A stretch of DNA of 40,127 nucleotides. Origin: DATAXV01 sp036272915 (lineage in GTDB: Bacteria; Chloroflexota; Dormibacteria; Dormibacterales; Dormibacteraceae). The notes below the pieces were generated by a model that was not told the DNA's origin, made no database searches, and saw only the letters and a list, made by a program, of their open reading frames with translations. Of this stretch, positions 24,309 to 32,795 are shown one piece after another. Both the position numbers and the translations under genes were made by a program. Position 1 is the stretch's first letter, and the number at the start of each line of letters is the position of its first letter. The DNA lies in assembly GCA_036272915.1 (NCBI GenBank), contig DATAXV010000141.1, positions 1 to 40,127 of the forward strand, read 5' to 3'.

Positions 24309-26291
24309 TCAGCCGCGACCCAGGTGCCGCTCGAACCAGCCGGCGATCCGACGCAGCCGCTCCACCCGCCGGTCCGGCCGGCCGCTCCGGCTCAGGTCGT
24401 GCGACTCGCCGGGGAAGCGGACCATCTGCACCTCGCGGCCGAGCATGTGCAGCGCGCCGAAGAGCTGGTCGGCCTGGGAGATCGGGCAGCGGAGGTCCAT
24501 CTCGTTGTGGAGCAGGAGCAGTGGCGTCCTGATCGCCTCGACATACCGAAGCGGCGAGCGCCGCCAGAGCTCGTCCGGGTCGGGCCAGTTCAGCCGCCCC
24601 ATCTCCTCCTGGTTCCAGGTCGGGATGTCGTCCTCGGTGTACTGGGTGACCAGGTTGCAGATCGAGCGCATGGCGACGGCCGCGGCGAAGCGGTCGGTCT
24701 GCCCGATCGCCCAGTTGGTCATGTAGCCGCCGTAGGAGCCGCCGGCGATGCCGAGCCGGGTGGTGTCGACGCAGCCCAGCCGCTCGATCGTCTGGTCCAG
24801 CGCCAGCATCAGGTCCCGGTAGTCGCCGGCGCCCCAGTCGCGGACCACGGCCCGGCAGAACGCCTCCCCGTAGCCGCTCGAGCCGCGGGGGTTGCAATAG
24901 AGGACCAGGTGGCCCATGCCGGCCAGCACCTGCAGCTCATGGAAGTGGGCCCAGCCGTAGTGGCCGTGGGGTCCGCCGTGGATCTCGAGCACCAGCGGGT
25001 GCCGCCGCTCCGGGTCGAAGCCGGGCGGTCGCAGCAGCCAGCCCTGGACCGCCCAGCCCTCGTCGCCCGTGAACCAGTGGGCCTCGGGCTCGGCCAGCCA
25101 GCGCTCGGTCAGCCAGGGGTTGGCGTCGGTGATGCGCGAATCCCGACCCTCGGCGGCGACCCAGATCTCGCCGGGCGAGGCGGCGTCGGTGACGCAGGTG
25201 GCCACGGCGTCAGCGCGGACGTCGAACCCGACCACCGCTCCGCGCGGATGAACCGTCAGCATCTCGATGCGCCCCTCGAGATCCACCGAGCACACGTCCG
25301 AGGTCCCCTGCTCGCCGGCGCTGAAGTGGATCCGGTGCGAATCCTCGCTCCAGACCAGGCGCGGGCCCGGGTTGACGCGCATGTCGCTGACCGGAGCGCC
25401 GCCGACGGAGCGGTCGAGCGCCGGGGTCAGGCACCGCGCGCGTCCGCCCTCAGGCGATATGACCCAGACCCGCTCGGAGAAGCCCGACGCCGGCTGGTTC
25501 GGCGCCGCGTAGGCGAGGAGAGCGCCGTCCGGGGACCAGGCGAGGCCGGCCGGCTGGCCGCCGGTGAGCAGCGGGCGGAGTTCGCCGCCTCGCGCGTCGG
25601 TCAGATACAGGTTCCAGGTCCGGCGCAGGTCGGCGCCCGGCTCCGGATCGCCGGTCAGCGCCAGGGTCGCGCCGTCGGGGGACCAGGCGAGGCCGGTCAC
25701 GTCCCAGTCGCCGCGGGTCAGCTGGCGGGGCTCGCCGCCATCGATGGACACGAAGAAGGCGTGGGTGCGGCGACCGTCGCGGTAGCCGCTCCCGTCGTGC
25801 CGGGAGTCGAGGCCGCGGGTGACGCGGGCCACCGGCGGCCGGCGCCGCTGGCCCTCGCCCTCCGCCTCGCGCGGATCCTCGACAACATCGTCGGGGACCG
25901 CGAGATGGGCGCCGAGCAGGGCCAGGGAGCGGCCGTCGGGAGCCCACTCGAATCCCCTGACCCCGTCGGGGAGGTCGGTCAGGCGCCGCTCCTCGCCGCC
26001 GGCGGCGGGCACCACCAGCAGCTGGTCGGACCCGCCACGCCGGCCCAGGCACGCGATCAGCGAGCCGTCGGGGGACCATTCCGGCGCCCTCGACGTCTGC
26101 TCCGGGTCGGTCAGGCGGCGGGGCTCGCGCCCATCCCTCTTCGCCACCCACACCGCGGCCCGGTTCTCTCTGGCCTCGGGGTCGGCCCAGCGCTCCTGCC
26201 AGGCGACCCACCGGCCGTCGGCGCTCAGCCGCGGATGCTCGACCCAACGGTAGCGGTGGAGATCTTCCGGAGTGAGTGGTTGCGAGCCCAT
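24309..26291 (-). CDS. S9 family prolyl oligopeptidase-like serine peptidase
   Basis: 660 residues. An N-terminal beta-propeller (about 1-400) has WD40/TolB-like blades: PEWSPDGSLIACLGRRGG, FEWAPDGRSLALLGAH, LAWSPDGATLALTGDPEP. The C-terminal alpha/beta hydrolase domain has Ser519 in GIAGGSYGGYMTN, Asp599 in LHNEMDLRCPISQA and His631 in FPGESHDLSR, a complete catalytic triad. It resembles acylaminoacyl- or dipeptidyl-peptidases that trim short peptides. No signal peptide, so cytoplasmic. TATCCT lies 8 bases before the ATG. Its 3' end meets the deaminase gene with 4 bases between. Confidence 0.94.
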   Translation of the reverse strand: MGSQPLTPEDLHRYRWVEHPRLSADGRWVAWQERWADPEARENRAAVWVAKRDGREPRRLTDPEQTSRAPEWSPDGSLIACLGRRGGSDQLLVVPAAGGEERRLTDLPDGVRGFEWAPDGRSLALLGAHLAVPDDVVEDPREAEGEGQRRRPPVARVTRGLDSRHDGSGYRDGRRTHAFFVSIDGGEPRQLTRGDWDVTGLAWSPDGATLALTGDPEPGADLRRTWNLYLTDARGGELRPLLTGGQPAGLAWSPDGALLAYAAPNQPASGFSERVWVISPEGGRARCLTPALDRSVGGAPVSDMRVNPGPRLVWSEDSHRIHFSAGEQGTSDVCSVDLEGRIEMLTVHPRGAVVGFDVRADAVATCVTDAASPGEIWVAAEGRDSRITDANPWLTERWLAEPEAHWFTGDEGWAVQGWLLRPPGFDPERRHPLVLEIHGGPHGHYGWAHFHELQVLAGMGHLVLYCNPRGSSGYGEAFCRAVVRDWGAGDYRDLMLALDQTIERLGCVDTTRLGIAGGSYGGYMTNWAIGQTDRFAAAVAMRSICNLVTQYTEDDIPTWNQEEMGRLNWPDPDELWRRSPLRYVEAIRTPLLLLHNEMDLRCPISQADQLFGALHMLGREVQMVRFPGESHDLSRSGRPDRRVERLRRIAGWFERHLGRG

Positions 26292-26299
26292 ATTCGCCG

Positions 26300-26305
26300 A
26301 GGATA
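26300..26305 (-). promoter_or_regulatory. Candidate -10 element for leaderless S9 peptidase
   Basis: TATCCT on the minus strand, ending 8 bases before the ATG at 26291, with no Shine-Dalgarno sequence between. Confidence 0.5.
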
Positions 26306-26393
26306 GCCATTCGGCCGGAGTGCCCGGCCGCCGGCGGTGGAGCCTCCGGGGACTCGGCGATCAAACGAGTAACGGTCCCCGGTACCAGTTAGT

Positions 26394-26403
26394 GATGATC
26401 ATC
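26394..26403. promoter_or_regulatory. Palindrome in the S9 peptidase / molybdoenzyme divergent region
   Basis: Perfect 10-base palindrome GATGATCATC in the less GC-rich middle of the 240-base divergent gap, next to GGTACC. It could be a regulator site for either gene; no known operator is recognised. Confidence 0.25.
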
Positions 26404-26519
26404 GACGCCGGCTCGCATGCCGGCCGTGGCGGCATGGCCGGCGGCGTCCGCCTCCGCGACTCGGGACGGCGGCCCGGCACCGCGTGGGATCGCCTGCTCC
26501 CGAACCGGATTCCCGGAGG

Positions 26520-26525
26520 TAGCGT
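26520..26525 (+). promoter_or_regulatory. Candidate -10 element upstream of the sulfite oxidase-like gene
   Basis: TAGCGT followed by GTAGCC and the GTG at 26532, the same hexamer as in front of the thioesterase gene. A GGAGG at 26515-26519 is 12 bases from the GTG, rather far for a ribosome binding site. Confidence 0.4.
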
Positions 26526-26531
26526 GTAGCC

Positions 26532-28010
26532 GTGAACAGCACCGCCCGCCGCGGGCTGCTGGCCGGCGCCGCAGCCGGCCTGGCCCTGATGGGGGGCATG
26601 GAGCTCGGGGCCGGCCTCGGCCTGACCACGCTGATCGACGCTCTCCAGCAGCCGATCCTGGCCACCGTCCCCGGTGCCGTCTTCGGCTTCCTCATCGACC
26701 GCCTCCAGCACTGGGGCAAGGTGATCGAGGAGATCAGCCAGCTGATCGGCATGCTGGTCGCGCTCGCGCTCCTCGGCTGGGCCGCGGCCTCAGCCTCCGC
26801 CCGGGGGCTGCAGCACGCGGGCTGGGCCGCCGCCGTTCCCATCTGGGTGGTGGCCTGCCTGGTCCTCTTCCCCCTCGCCGGCCAGGGCCTCCTCGGCCTC
26901 CACGAGGGCCCGGGCACGCCGGTCGAGTGGCTGCTGCTCGCCGGCCTCTACGGCGCCATCCTCGACCGGAACCTGACCGCCTCCGTCCACGATCCCGGCC
27001 GGCGTGCGGCGCTCACCTCCCTCTCCCGCTGGGCGGCCGTGGTCGGGATCGCCGCCATCGGCGTGACCAGGGTTCCGGGCTGGGTGCAGATCCTGGCCGC
27101 GCCGCCCGAGGACGAGGCCGGCCGGACCCTGGAGATCACCCCGGTCCAGCACTTCTACGTCGTCTCCAAGAACTTTCAGGACCCGACCGTGAACGCCGCC
27201 AGCTGGTCGCTCGAGGTCAACGGCATGGTCCACGCCCCCTACCAGCTCCGCTACGGTCAGCTGAAGAAGCTTCCCTCGGTCAGCGAGTACGTGACCATGG
27301 AATGCATCTCCAACCCGCTCGGCGGCAACCTGATGAGCACCGGCAAGTTCACGGGGACGCCACTGCGCGAGCTGGTGATGCGGGCCAGGCCGAAGACCGA
27401 GGCAGGTGCCGTCGGCTTCCACTCGGTCGACGACTACACCGAGAGCATCTCGCTGGATCAGGTCATGGCCTCGCCCGAGATCCTCATCGTCTGGATGCTG
27501 GATGGGCAGCCGCTTCCCGAGCAGCACGGCTATCCGGCCCGCGTGCTGGTGCCCGGCTACTACGGCATGCGGAGCCCCAAATGGCTCAACCGGATCACCC
27601 TGACCGCCGCGAGCCAGGGCGGCTACTGGGAGGACGAGGGCTGGGACGCGAGCCGTCCGATCGAGATCACCTCCCGCATCGACGTCCCCGGCGATGGCGC
27701 CGTCCTACCTCCCGGCCAGACGGTCGAGATCTCCGGCGTGGCCCTGGCCGGAGGCGGCAAGGGGATCGCGTCGGTCGAGGTCAGCACGGACAACGGCGAG
27801 ACCTGGAAGGAGGCCACCCTGGAGCCCACGCTCTCCCACCTGACGTGGCGGCTCTGGTCGCTGGACTGGCGCCCGGAGAAACAGAACAGCTACACGCTCG
27901 TCGTCCGGGCGCGGGACATGACCGGGCAGCTGCAGACCGAGCAGGCGGCGGGAACCTTCCCCAAGGGCTCCACCGGCTGGCAGCGGATCCAGATCTCGGT
28001 CGAGCATTGA
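26532..28010 (+). CDS. Membrane-anchored sulfite oxidase-like molybdopterin oxidoreductase
   Basis: 492 residues. The N-terminal 185 residues form four or five membrane helices (RRGLLAGAAAGLALMGGMEL, LIGMLVALALLGWAAASASA, AAVPIWVVACLVLFPLAGQG). Then come a sulfite oxidase-type Mo domain (ITPVQHFYVVSKNFQDPTVN, EYVTMECISNPLGGNLMSTG) in which Cys258 is the expected Mo ligand, VDDYTESISLDQVM, LVPGYYGMRSPKWLNRI, and a C-terminal Mo-co dimerisation/Ig-like domain (GIASVEVSTDNGETWKEATL). It should face the cell exterior and oxidise a small substrate such as sulfite or reduce an S/N-oxide. No heme or cytochrome partner gene is adjacent. GTG start at 26532. Confidence 0.88.
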   Translation: MNSTARRGLLAGAAAGLALMGGMELGAGLGLTTLIDALQQPILATVPGAVFGFLIDRLQHWGKVIEEISQLIGMLVALALLGWAAASASARGLQHAGWAAAVPIWVVACLVLFPLAGQGLLGLHEGPGTPVEWLLLAGLYGAILDRNLTASVHDPGRRAALTSLSRWAAVVGIAAIGVTRVPGWVQILAAPPEDEAGRTLEITPVQHFYVVSKNFQDPTVNAASWSLEVNGMVHAPYQLRYGQLKKLPSVSEYVTMECISNPLGGNLMSTGKFTGTPLRELVMRARPKTEAGAVGFHSVDDYTESISLDQVMASPEILIVWMLDGQPLPEQHGYPARVLVPGYYGMRSPKWLNRITLTAASQGGYWEDEGWDASRPIEITSRIDVPGDGAVLPPGQTVEISGVALAGGGKGIASVEVSTDNGETWKEATLEPTLSHLTWRLWSLDWRPEKQNSYTLVVRARDMTGQLQTEQAAGTFPKGSTGWQRIQISVEH

Positions 28011-28223
28011 CAGCCGGCCACCGGCGGCCGAGCCGCGTTGACGGTGGAAGATGGAGCCGAAGGGGCGACCGGTACGGCACCGCTTGCTTCTTCATGCCAC
28101 GGGGCAGTGCCTCTCCCGTCCGCCGGAGATTGCCGCACGATCCGACCCGTCCGGCCCCTTTCTTACTACGCGCTTACGTTACGCACGGAGCATCGGGCGG
28201 CATCGACGGAGGCTCCGGGGACA
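28011..28223. other. 213-base convergent gap
   Basis: No gene seen. Right after the molybdoenzyme stop there is a short hairpin, GCCGG-CCA-CCGGC (28013-28025), which may aid termination. The remainder is less GC-rich than coding DNA, with no recognisable motif. Confidence 0.5.
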
Positions 28224-29144
28224 TCAGGCGCCGGCGCGGCTCCGGCTCGCCCTCCGTCCCAGCCAGTGGCGGATGGTTCCGACCGCGCCGACCACAAAGC
28301 CGACGACGAAGAAGCAGCCGAAGCCGAGCGGGATGATCCAGTCCGGGGCGGTGGCCATGCCCTCCGGCCAGGCGTCTCCGGCGAGGAGGTGCACGGGGAT
28401 GCGGTGTCCGGAGCTGATCTGATCTGGGGAGTAGGCGCCCTGGACCGACACCCTGGTCGGCAGGGCCACGCCTCGGGACGGCGTGAAGATCCCGTAGCAG
28501 CTCACGGAGCGGCCGGAGGACTGGCACGACGTGACGACGACGTAGCCCGGCTCTCCGATGGCTCCGAAGGTGGCCAGTGCGCCACCGATCCCGGCGCGGA
28601 GCAACAGCGCCGCGAAGATCACGGTGATCGGAATGAGGATCGCGTAGAAGATGACGCGGCCCACCGGCGTCCGCCCCGAGGTGGCTGGACGCGCCTTCCC
28701 CACTCGTAATCGTGTTCCCGTCGCCCCGTGGTGGGCATGCCCGGACCGGCGGCTCCCCCTACCTGTCGCCGGCGCCGACGCCGACGCGCCGCCGACCGGG
28801 AGATGCCGCCACTCGGCCGATGTCCGCCAGCCGTCGTCCTGGCCGAGGTAGCTGAGGAACGCCGCGGTGACCTGATCCAGCGTCACTGGCGCCGAGGCCT
28901 GGTAGTGCTGGTCGACCGAGCCCTCCTGATACTCCAGCAGGTAGTCGTCCTCCCCCTCCGCCGCCACCTGGATGTAGGACAGGGGCCCGCTGTCGAGGAT
29001 CGCGAACGAGCTGTCGGTAAGGCTCAGGCGACGGAGACCGTCGGTCACCTGATCCGGCGTCGGATCCTCGACCGCCGGCCCCGCCTCGAATTGAAGTCGC
29101 ACGTCCACCTCCTCCGGCCTCGGTCCCCCGGCAACCACCGCCAT
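28224..29144 (-). CDS. Imm1-like domain fused to a two-helix membrane domain
   Basis: 306 residues. The N-terminal part (about 10-115) resembles the Imm1 immunity-protein family: TPDQVTDGLRRLSLTDSSFA, ILDSGPLSYIQVAAEGEDDY, LLEYQEGSVDQHYQA, and TLDQVTAAFLSYLGQDDGW, ending in an EW. A charged linker (about 120-155) follows, then helix VIFYAILIPITVIFAALLL, an extracytoplasmic loop with two cysteines (SCQSSGRSVSC), and helix WIIPLGFGCFFVVGFVVGAV. Imm1 proteins neutralise polymorphic toxins, often deaminases, but I see no toxin gene nearby, and the membrane fusion is unusual. The family call is by eye only. ATG at 29144 with a weak GGAA site. Confidence 0.6.
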   Translation of the reverse strand: MAVVAGGPRPEEVDVRLQFEAGPAVEDPTPDQVTDGLRRLSLTDSSFAILDSGPLSYIQVAAEGEDDYLLEYQEGSVDQHYQASAPVTLDQVTAAFLSYLGQDDGWRTSAEWRHLPVGGASASAPATGRGSRRSGHAHHGATGTRLRVGKARPATSGRTPVGRVIFYAILIPITVIFAALLLRAGIGGALATFGAIGEPGYVVVTSCQSSGRSVSCYGIFTPSRGVALPTRVSVQGAYSPDQISSGHRIPVHLLAGDAWPEGMATAPDWIIPLGFGCFFVVGFVVGAVGTIRHWLGRRASRSRAGA

Positions 29145-29613
29145 GGTAATTCCAGGCAAGTTACCCCCGAGCCAGCGAGGAGGCACAGGAATTCCAGCTC
29201 GACGCCCCCTGGACCACGCCCCGGCTGGACTCCGAGGAGGCCGGGCAGCGCGTGGACATCGTCGAGGATCCCGACGAGGTGGTCGCGAAGGAGAACCTCG
29301 ATGAGGCGACCCTGAACTGGCGGAGGATCTTCGCCGGTCACGGCCGAATCCCCCGATGACGCCCCCGGTCGAGGTGGACCGGCATCGGACGTCGACCTCG
29401 GCTACCTGGAGGACGAGGATCGGGAGACGGCGGTGGGATGGCGAGTCGCTGATGACGCTGGCCGCGGCCCAGCCAAAGGATCCTCTGGAGCAGGAGCGCG
29501 AGATAGCGCCTGTCCGGGCGAGCCGACCGAGCAGCTGCCGGACCAGGTCGGCAACCGGCCGCCAGAGAGACGTCGCGACCCGGAGGAATCCGGCGCCTGA
29601 CGCGCCGACGCCC
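29145..29613 (+). pseudogene. 469-base stretch with two coding-like fragments lacking starts
   Basis: Two successive plus-strand frames look protein-like. The first (about 29163-29359) ends with EEAGQRVDIVEDPDEVVAKE and LDEATLNWRRIFAGHGRIPR. The second overlaps it (about 29335-29600) and reads DVDLGYLEDEDRETAVGWRV, then PTEQLPDQVGNRPPERRRD. Both are acidic and unlike random GC-rich translation. Neither has an ATG; the only in-frame candidates are internal GTGs, and stop codons bound both upstream. Decayed genes, or a frameshifted single gene, are the simplest reading. No family is recognised. Confidence 0.35.
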
Positions 29614-30015
29614 TCAGGACGCGACCCTGGGTTCCTCCTCCAGGGCCACGTCCCAGAGCAGACGCCCATCGTCGTCGCTCCTGCCGAAGGTACGTGCCAC
29701 GACCAGGACGCCGGCGCGCTCGAGCAGGGCTTCGGATCGCTCCGGCGCCAGGCCGCTCGAAACGACCAGCTCGCCTCCCTCGACCCGCACCGCCCAGCCC
29801 ATTCCTCGGACCTTGTTGACGAACAGGCCCAGGGCGCTCAGCCGCTCTCTGAGCTCCATGCCGAGGGCGTGCACGACCCGCTCCAGGGGCGCCTCGTCGG
29901 GCGGATACCCGAAGGCGCCGTAGAAGCGGCGCGCCCAGCGAGGTGCCCGCTCACCGCTGAGGGCCTCGAGCTCAGCCTCCGGGGACTCGTATATCGACAT
30001 CCGCAGGGTAGCCAC
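29614..30015 (-). CDS. Hypothetical protein, 133 residues
   Basis: Not recognised. Soluble, mixed alpha/beta: PRWARRFYGAFGYPPDEAPL, ERVVHALGMELRERLSALGL, FVNKVRGMGWAVRVEGGELV, ending with SDDDGRLLWDVALEEEPRVA. No membrane segment. Start GTG 30015 is supported by a GGAGGT ribosome binding site five bases upstream. The regular strand-helix alternation and good codon bias argue for a real gene. It lies alone between the decayed region and dnaK, on the same strand as dnaK. Confidence 0.6.
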   Translation of the reverse strand: MATLRMSIYESPEAELEALSGERAPRWARRFYGAFGYPPDEAPLERVVHALGMELRERLSALGLFVNKVRGMGWAVRVEGGELVVSSGLAPERSEALLERAGVLVVARTFGRSDDDGRLLWDVALEEEPRVAS

Positions 30016-30212
30016 GGCACACCTCCAGGCCCGATCGACTGCGCGGGGATCTGGCCATGATGCCGCGGCCGATTCCTACCCGGTGTGAGCACAACAACCT
30101 CCAGACCGGTAGACGGACCTCAGCGGTCGGGCACTCCTCAGGGCCGATCCGACCGGTGCGCAGCCGGCCTCGCCGGCGGCGCGTCTCCGACCGCACTCTC
30201 GACCGGTTGTGG

Positions 30213-32123
30213 TCAGTCGACCTCGCGGTACTCCGCGTCGACGACGTCGTCGTCCCCTGGGGACTGGTCTCCTGGCTCGGAGCCCCCTTCCGGCGGCCCT
30301 TGCTGCGGGCCGCCTCCCGACGGCTGGTCGCCGTAGATGTGCTGGCCCACCTTCTGCAGCGACTGATTGAGCTCATCCATGGCGGCGCGCATGCCGGCGG
30401 CGTCGCCCTTGGTGGCGTCGCGCAGCGCCTGCGCCTTGGACTCCACCTCGGTGCGGAGGTCGGCGGGGACGCGATCACCGTTGTCGGTGAGGGTCTTCTC
30501 CGCCTGGTAGACCATCTGGTCCGCCTGGTTGTGGAGCTCGACCTCCTCGCGGCGGGTCCGATCCTCGGAGGCGTGCGCCTCAGCCTCCTTCACCATCCGA
30601 TCGACGTCGCTCTTGTCGAGTGTCGAGGAGGCCGTGATGGTGACCGACTGCTCGCGCCCGGTGCCCTTGTCCTGGGCCTTGACGCTGAGGATGCCGTTGG
30701 CGTCGATGTCGAAGGTGACCTCGACCTGGGGGATCCCCCTCGCCGCTGGCGGGATGCCGTCGAGATGGAAGCGGCCGAGCGTGCGGTTGTCTCCCGCCAT
30801 CTCGCGCTCCCCCTGGAGCACGTGGACGTCGACGGACGACTGGCTGTCGCTGGCCGTGGTGTAGGTCTTCGACCGCGAGGTGGGGATGGTCGTGTTCCGC
30901 TCGATGACCTTGTCCATCACACCGCCGAGGGTCTCCACGCCCAGCGACAGCGGCGTCACGTCGAGCAGGACCACGTCCTTGACCTCGCCCCGCAGAACAC
31001 CGGCCTGGATGGCGGCGCCGACGGCGACCACCTCGTCCGGGTTGACGCCCTTGTGGGGGTCCTTGCCGGTCAGGTCCTTGACCAGCTGCTGGATCACCGG
31101 CATCCGCGTCGAGCCGCCCACCAGCACCACCTCGGCGATCTGCTGCGGCGTCAGGTCGGCGTCCTTCAGGGCGTCCATGAAGGGTCCGCGGCAGCGCTCC
31201 GTCAGGTCCTGGGTCAGGGTCTCGAAGCGGGCCCGCGTGAGCGTCATTTCCAGGTGCTTGGGGCCGGTCTGGTCGGCGGTGATGAAGGGCAGGTTGATCG
31301 TCGTCTCGAGTCGTGACGACAGCTCCACCTTCGCCCGCTCCGCCGCCTCCGTCAGCCGCTGCAGGGCCTGCGGGTCAGCCTTCAGGTCGATCCCGTTCTG
31401 CTTGCGGAACTCCTCCACGATCCAATCCACGATCCGACGGTCGTAGTCGTCCCCGCCGAGATGGGTATCGCCGTTCGTCGCCTTGACGGCGAAGACGCCC
31501 TCCCCCACCTCGAGGACGGAGACGTCGAACGTCCCGCCGCCGAGGTCGAAGACGAGGATGGTCTCGTTCTCCTTCTTCTCCAGCCCGTAGGCCAGCGACG
31601 CCGCCGTCGGCTCGTTGATGATCCGGAGCACGTTCAGCCCCGCAATCTGACCAGCGTTCTTCGTGGCCTGCCGCTGTGAGTCGTTGAAGTAGGCCGGCAC
31701 CGTTATGACCGCGTCGGTCACCTTCTCGCCCAGATACGACTCGGCGTCCGCCTTCAGCTTCTGCAGGATCGCCGCCGAGATCTCCTCGGGGGTGAAGTCC
31801 TTGCCCACGTTGGGCACCTCGATCATGCAGCGATCGTCCTGACCCGCCTTGACCTTGTAGGGGACGATCGTGCGCTCCGCCTCCACCTCCGAGAAGCGGC
31901 GGCCCATGAAGCGCTTGACCGAGAAGATGGTGTTGGTCGGGTTCACCGCTGCCTGACGCCGTGCCAGGTTGCCGACCAGCCGCTCGCCGCCCTTGGTGAA
32001 GGCCACCACCGACGGTGTCGTCCGCGAGCCCTCAGCGTTGGCGATGACGGTAGGCTCACCGCCCTCCATCACCGCGATCACCGAGTTCGTCGTTCCGAGG
32101 TCGATACCAACCGTCTTGGGCAT
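30213..32123 (-). CDS. dnaK: Chaperone DnaK (Hsp70), not linked to grpE or dnaJ
   Basis: ATP-dependent Hsp70 chaperone, 636 residues, full length. MPKTVGIDLGTTNSVIAVME begins the ATPase domain; VITVPAYFNDSQRQATKNAG, IINEPTAASLAYGL, LVFDLGGGTFDVSVLEVGEG and LVGGSTRMPVIQQLV follow; then the linker and substrate domain (VVLLDVTPLSLGVETLGGV), a helical lid, and a C-terminal DVVDAEYREVD. It stands alone, without grpE, dnaJ or hrcA, and in the midst of small accessory genes, so it is probably an additional DnaK copy. GGAGA precedes the ATG at 32123 and lies in a small hairpin. No CIRCE element was found upstream. Confidence 0.96.
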   Translation of the reverse strand: MPKTVGIDLGTTNSVIAVMEGGEPTVIANAEGSRTTPSVVAFTKGGERLVGNLARRQAAVNPTNTIFSVKRFMGRRFSEVEAERTIVPYKVKAGQDDRCMIEVPNVGKDFTPEEISAAILQKLKADAESYLGEKVTDAVITVPAYFNDSQRQATKNAGQIAGLNVLRIINEPTAASLAYGLEKKENETILVFDLGGGTFDVSVLEVGEGVFAVKATNGDTHLGGDDYDRRIVDWIVEEFRKQNGIDLKADPQALQRLTEAAERAKVELSSRLETTINLPFITADQTGPKHLEMTLTRARFETLTQDLTERCRGPFMDALKDADLTPQQIAEVVLVGGSTRMPVIQQLVKDLTGKDPHKGVNPDEVVAVGAAIQAGVLRGEVKDVVLLDVTPLSLGVETLGGVMDKVIERNTTIPTSRSKTYTTASDSQSSVDVHVLQGEREMAGDNRTLGRFHLDGIPPAARGIPQVEVTFDIDANGILSVKAQDKGTGREQSVTITASSTLDKSDVDRMVKEAEAHASEDRTRREEVELHNQADQMVYQAEKTLTDNGDRVPADLRTEVESKAQALRDATKGDAAGMRAAMDELNQSLQKVGQHIYGDQPSGGGPQQGPPEGGSEPGDQSPGDDDVVDAEYREVD

Positions 32124-32130
32124 GGCTTTT

Positions 32131-32143
32131 CTCCGTATCGGAG
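32131..32143 (-). promoter_or_regulatory. Hairpin masking the dnaK ribosome binding site
   Basis: In the mRNA the leader reads CTCCG-ATA-CGGAG followed by AAAAGCC and AUG. The Shine-Dalgarno GGAG forms the 3' arm of a five-pair stem. Such a small structure would be temperature sensitive; a simple RNA thermometer is possible, but the stem is short. Confidence 0.35.
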
Positions 32144-32374
32144 TGGTATTCGAGACGCAGGGTGCTTTCCTCGCGGCCCGCCCTTTCAAACCTACACACC
32201 CGTGCCCGACCGTGCCCCTCCGACCTACCGCTGCTTCCAACGCCACCCGCCCTGAGCGCGATGTGCCAGCAGCAGCTTCTGACCTCCGCCGAGGGTGGGA
32301 GAATGCCGGCCGGGAAGGAGAGCTCACCGGCGACAGCTACCCGAGCGGGTTCATCTCCTTCCCGGATGGACCGA

Positions 32375-32605
32375 TCAGCTACGCGGGTACTCCCGCTCGA
32401 GTTCGAACCGATCGAGGAGCGCGGCGAGCTGACGGCTGAGCTCCTCGTTGTTGGCAACGACCACGTCGGCGACGGCCCCGGCGATGGCACCGCTCGCCTC
32501 CTGTGTCGCCGCGTTCTCTCGTAGCGCGTCGTCGATCGCGGCCACCAGCACGGTCCGGGTCAGGCCCAGCGTGCGGGTCCTCGGCATTGATCGATGGTCA
32601 CTCAT
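32375..32605 (-). CDS. Small hypothetical protein, 76 residues
   Basis: Soluble and mostly helical: RTLGLTRTVLVAAIDDALRE, ASGAIAGAVADVVVANNEEL, SRQLAALLDRFELEREYP. No membrane helix. A very strong GAGGAGGT ribosome binding site lies upstream of the ATG at 32605, good evidence that it is expressed. The C-terminal half could form a coiled coil. It is upstream of dnaK on the same strand, with 251 bases between. An AT-rich island 130 bases upstream could hold its promoter. No family recognised. Confidence 0.6.
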   Translation of the reverse strand: MSDHRSMPRTRTLGLTRTVLVAAIDDALRENAATQEASGAIAGAVADVVVANNEELSRQLAALLDRFELEREYPRS

Positions 32606-32730
32606 CTCTGCACCTCCTCGTGGTGGTCAGGCACGGGTGCGATCCCACGCGACTGCCTGGTGCTCCCCATCCCGCCGCCGGACGCCGCAACGAGACCTTC
32701 CTTGGACCACCAGCCTCTCGGACACCCCGT

Positions 32731-32773
32731 AATGATATCGATACTATAAGATTATATTGGCTAGATGATATCA
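32731..32773. promoter_or_regulatory. AT-rich regulatory island 1 with TGATATC repeats and ATACTATAA
   Basis: About 43 bases that are over 65% A+T in a GC-rich genome. TGATATCG (32733) and the perfect palindrome TGATATCA (32766-32773) flank ATACTATAA (32741) and, on the minus strand, TATAAT (32751-32756). It lies in a divergent gap between the 76-residue gene and the Cys-rich micro-ORF at 32796 and may drive both. The 9-mer ATACTATAA recurs at 34211. Confidence 0.5.
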
Positions 32774-32795
32774 GAGATGGTGGAGGAGACGATCG

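Noticed and set aside
32124..32374. CIRCE (TTAGCACTC-N9-GAGTGCTAA) upstream of dnaK
   Set aside because: No matching inverted repeat in the 251 bases upstream of dnaK; only a GTGCTTTCC-like fragment was seen.
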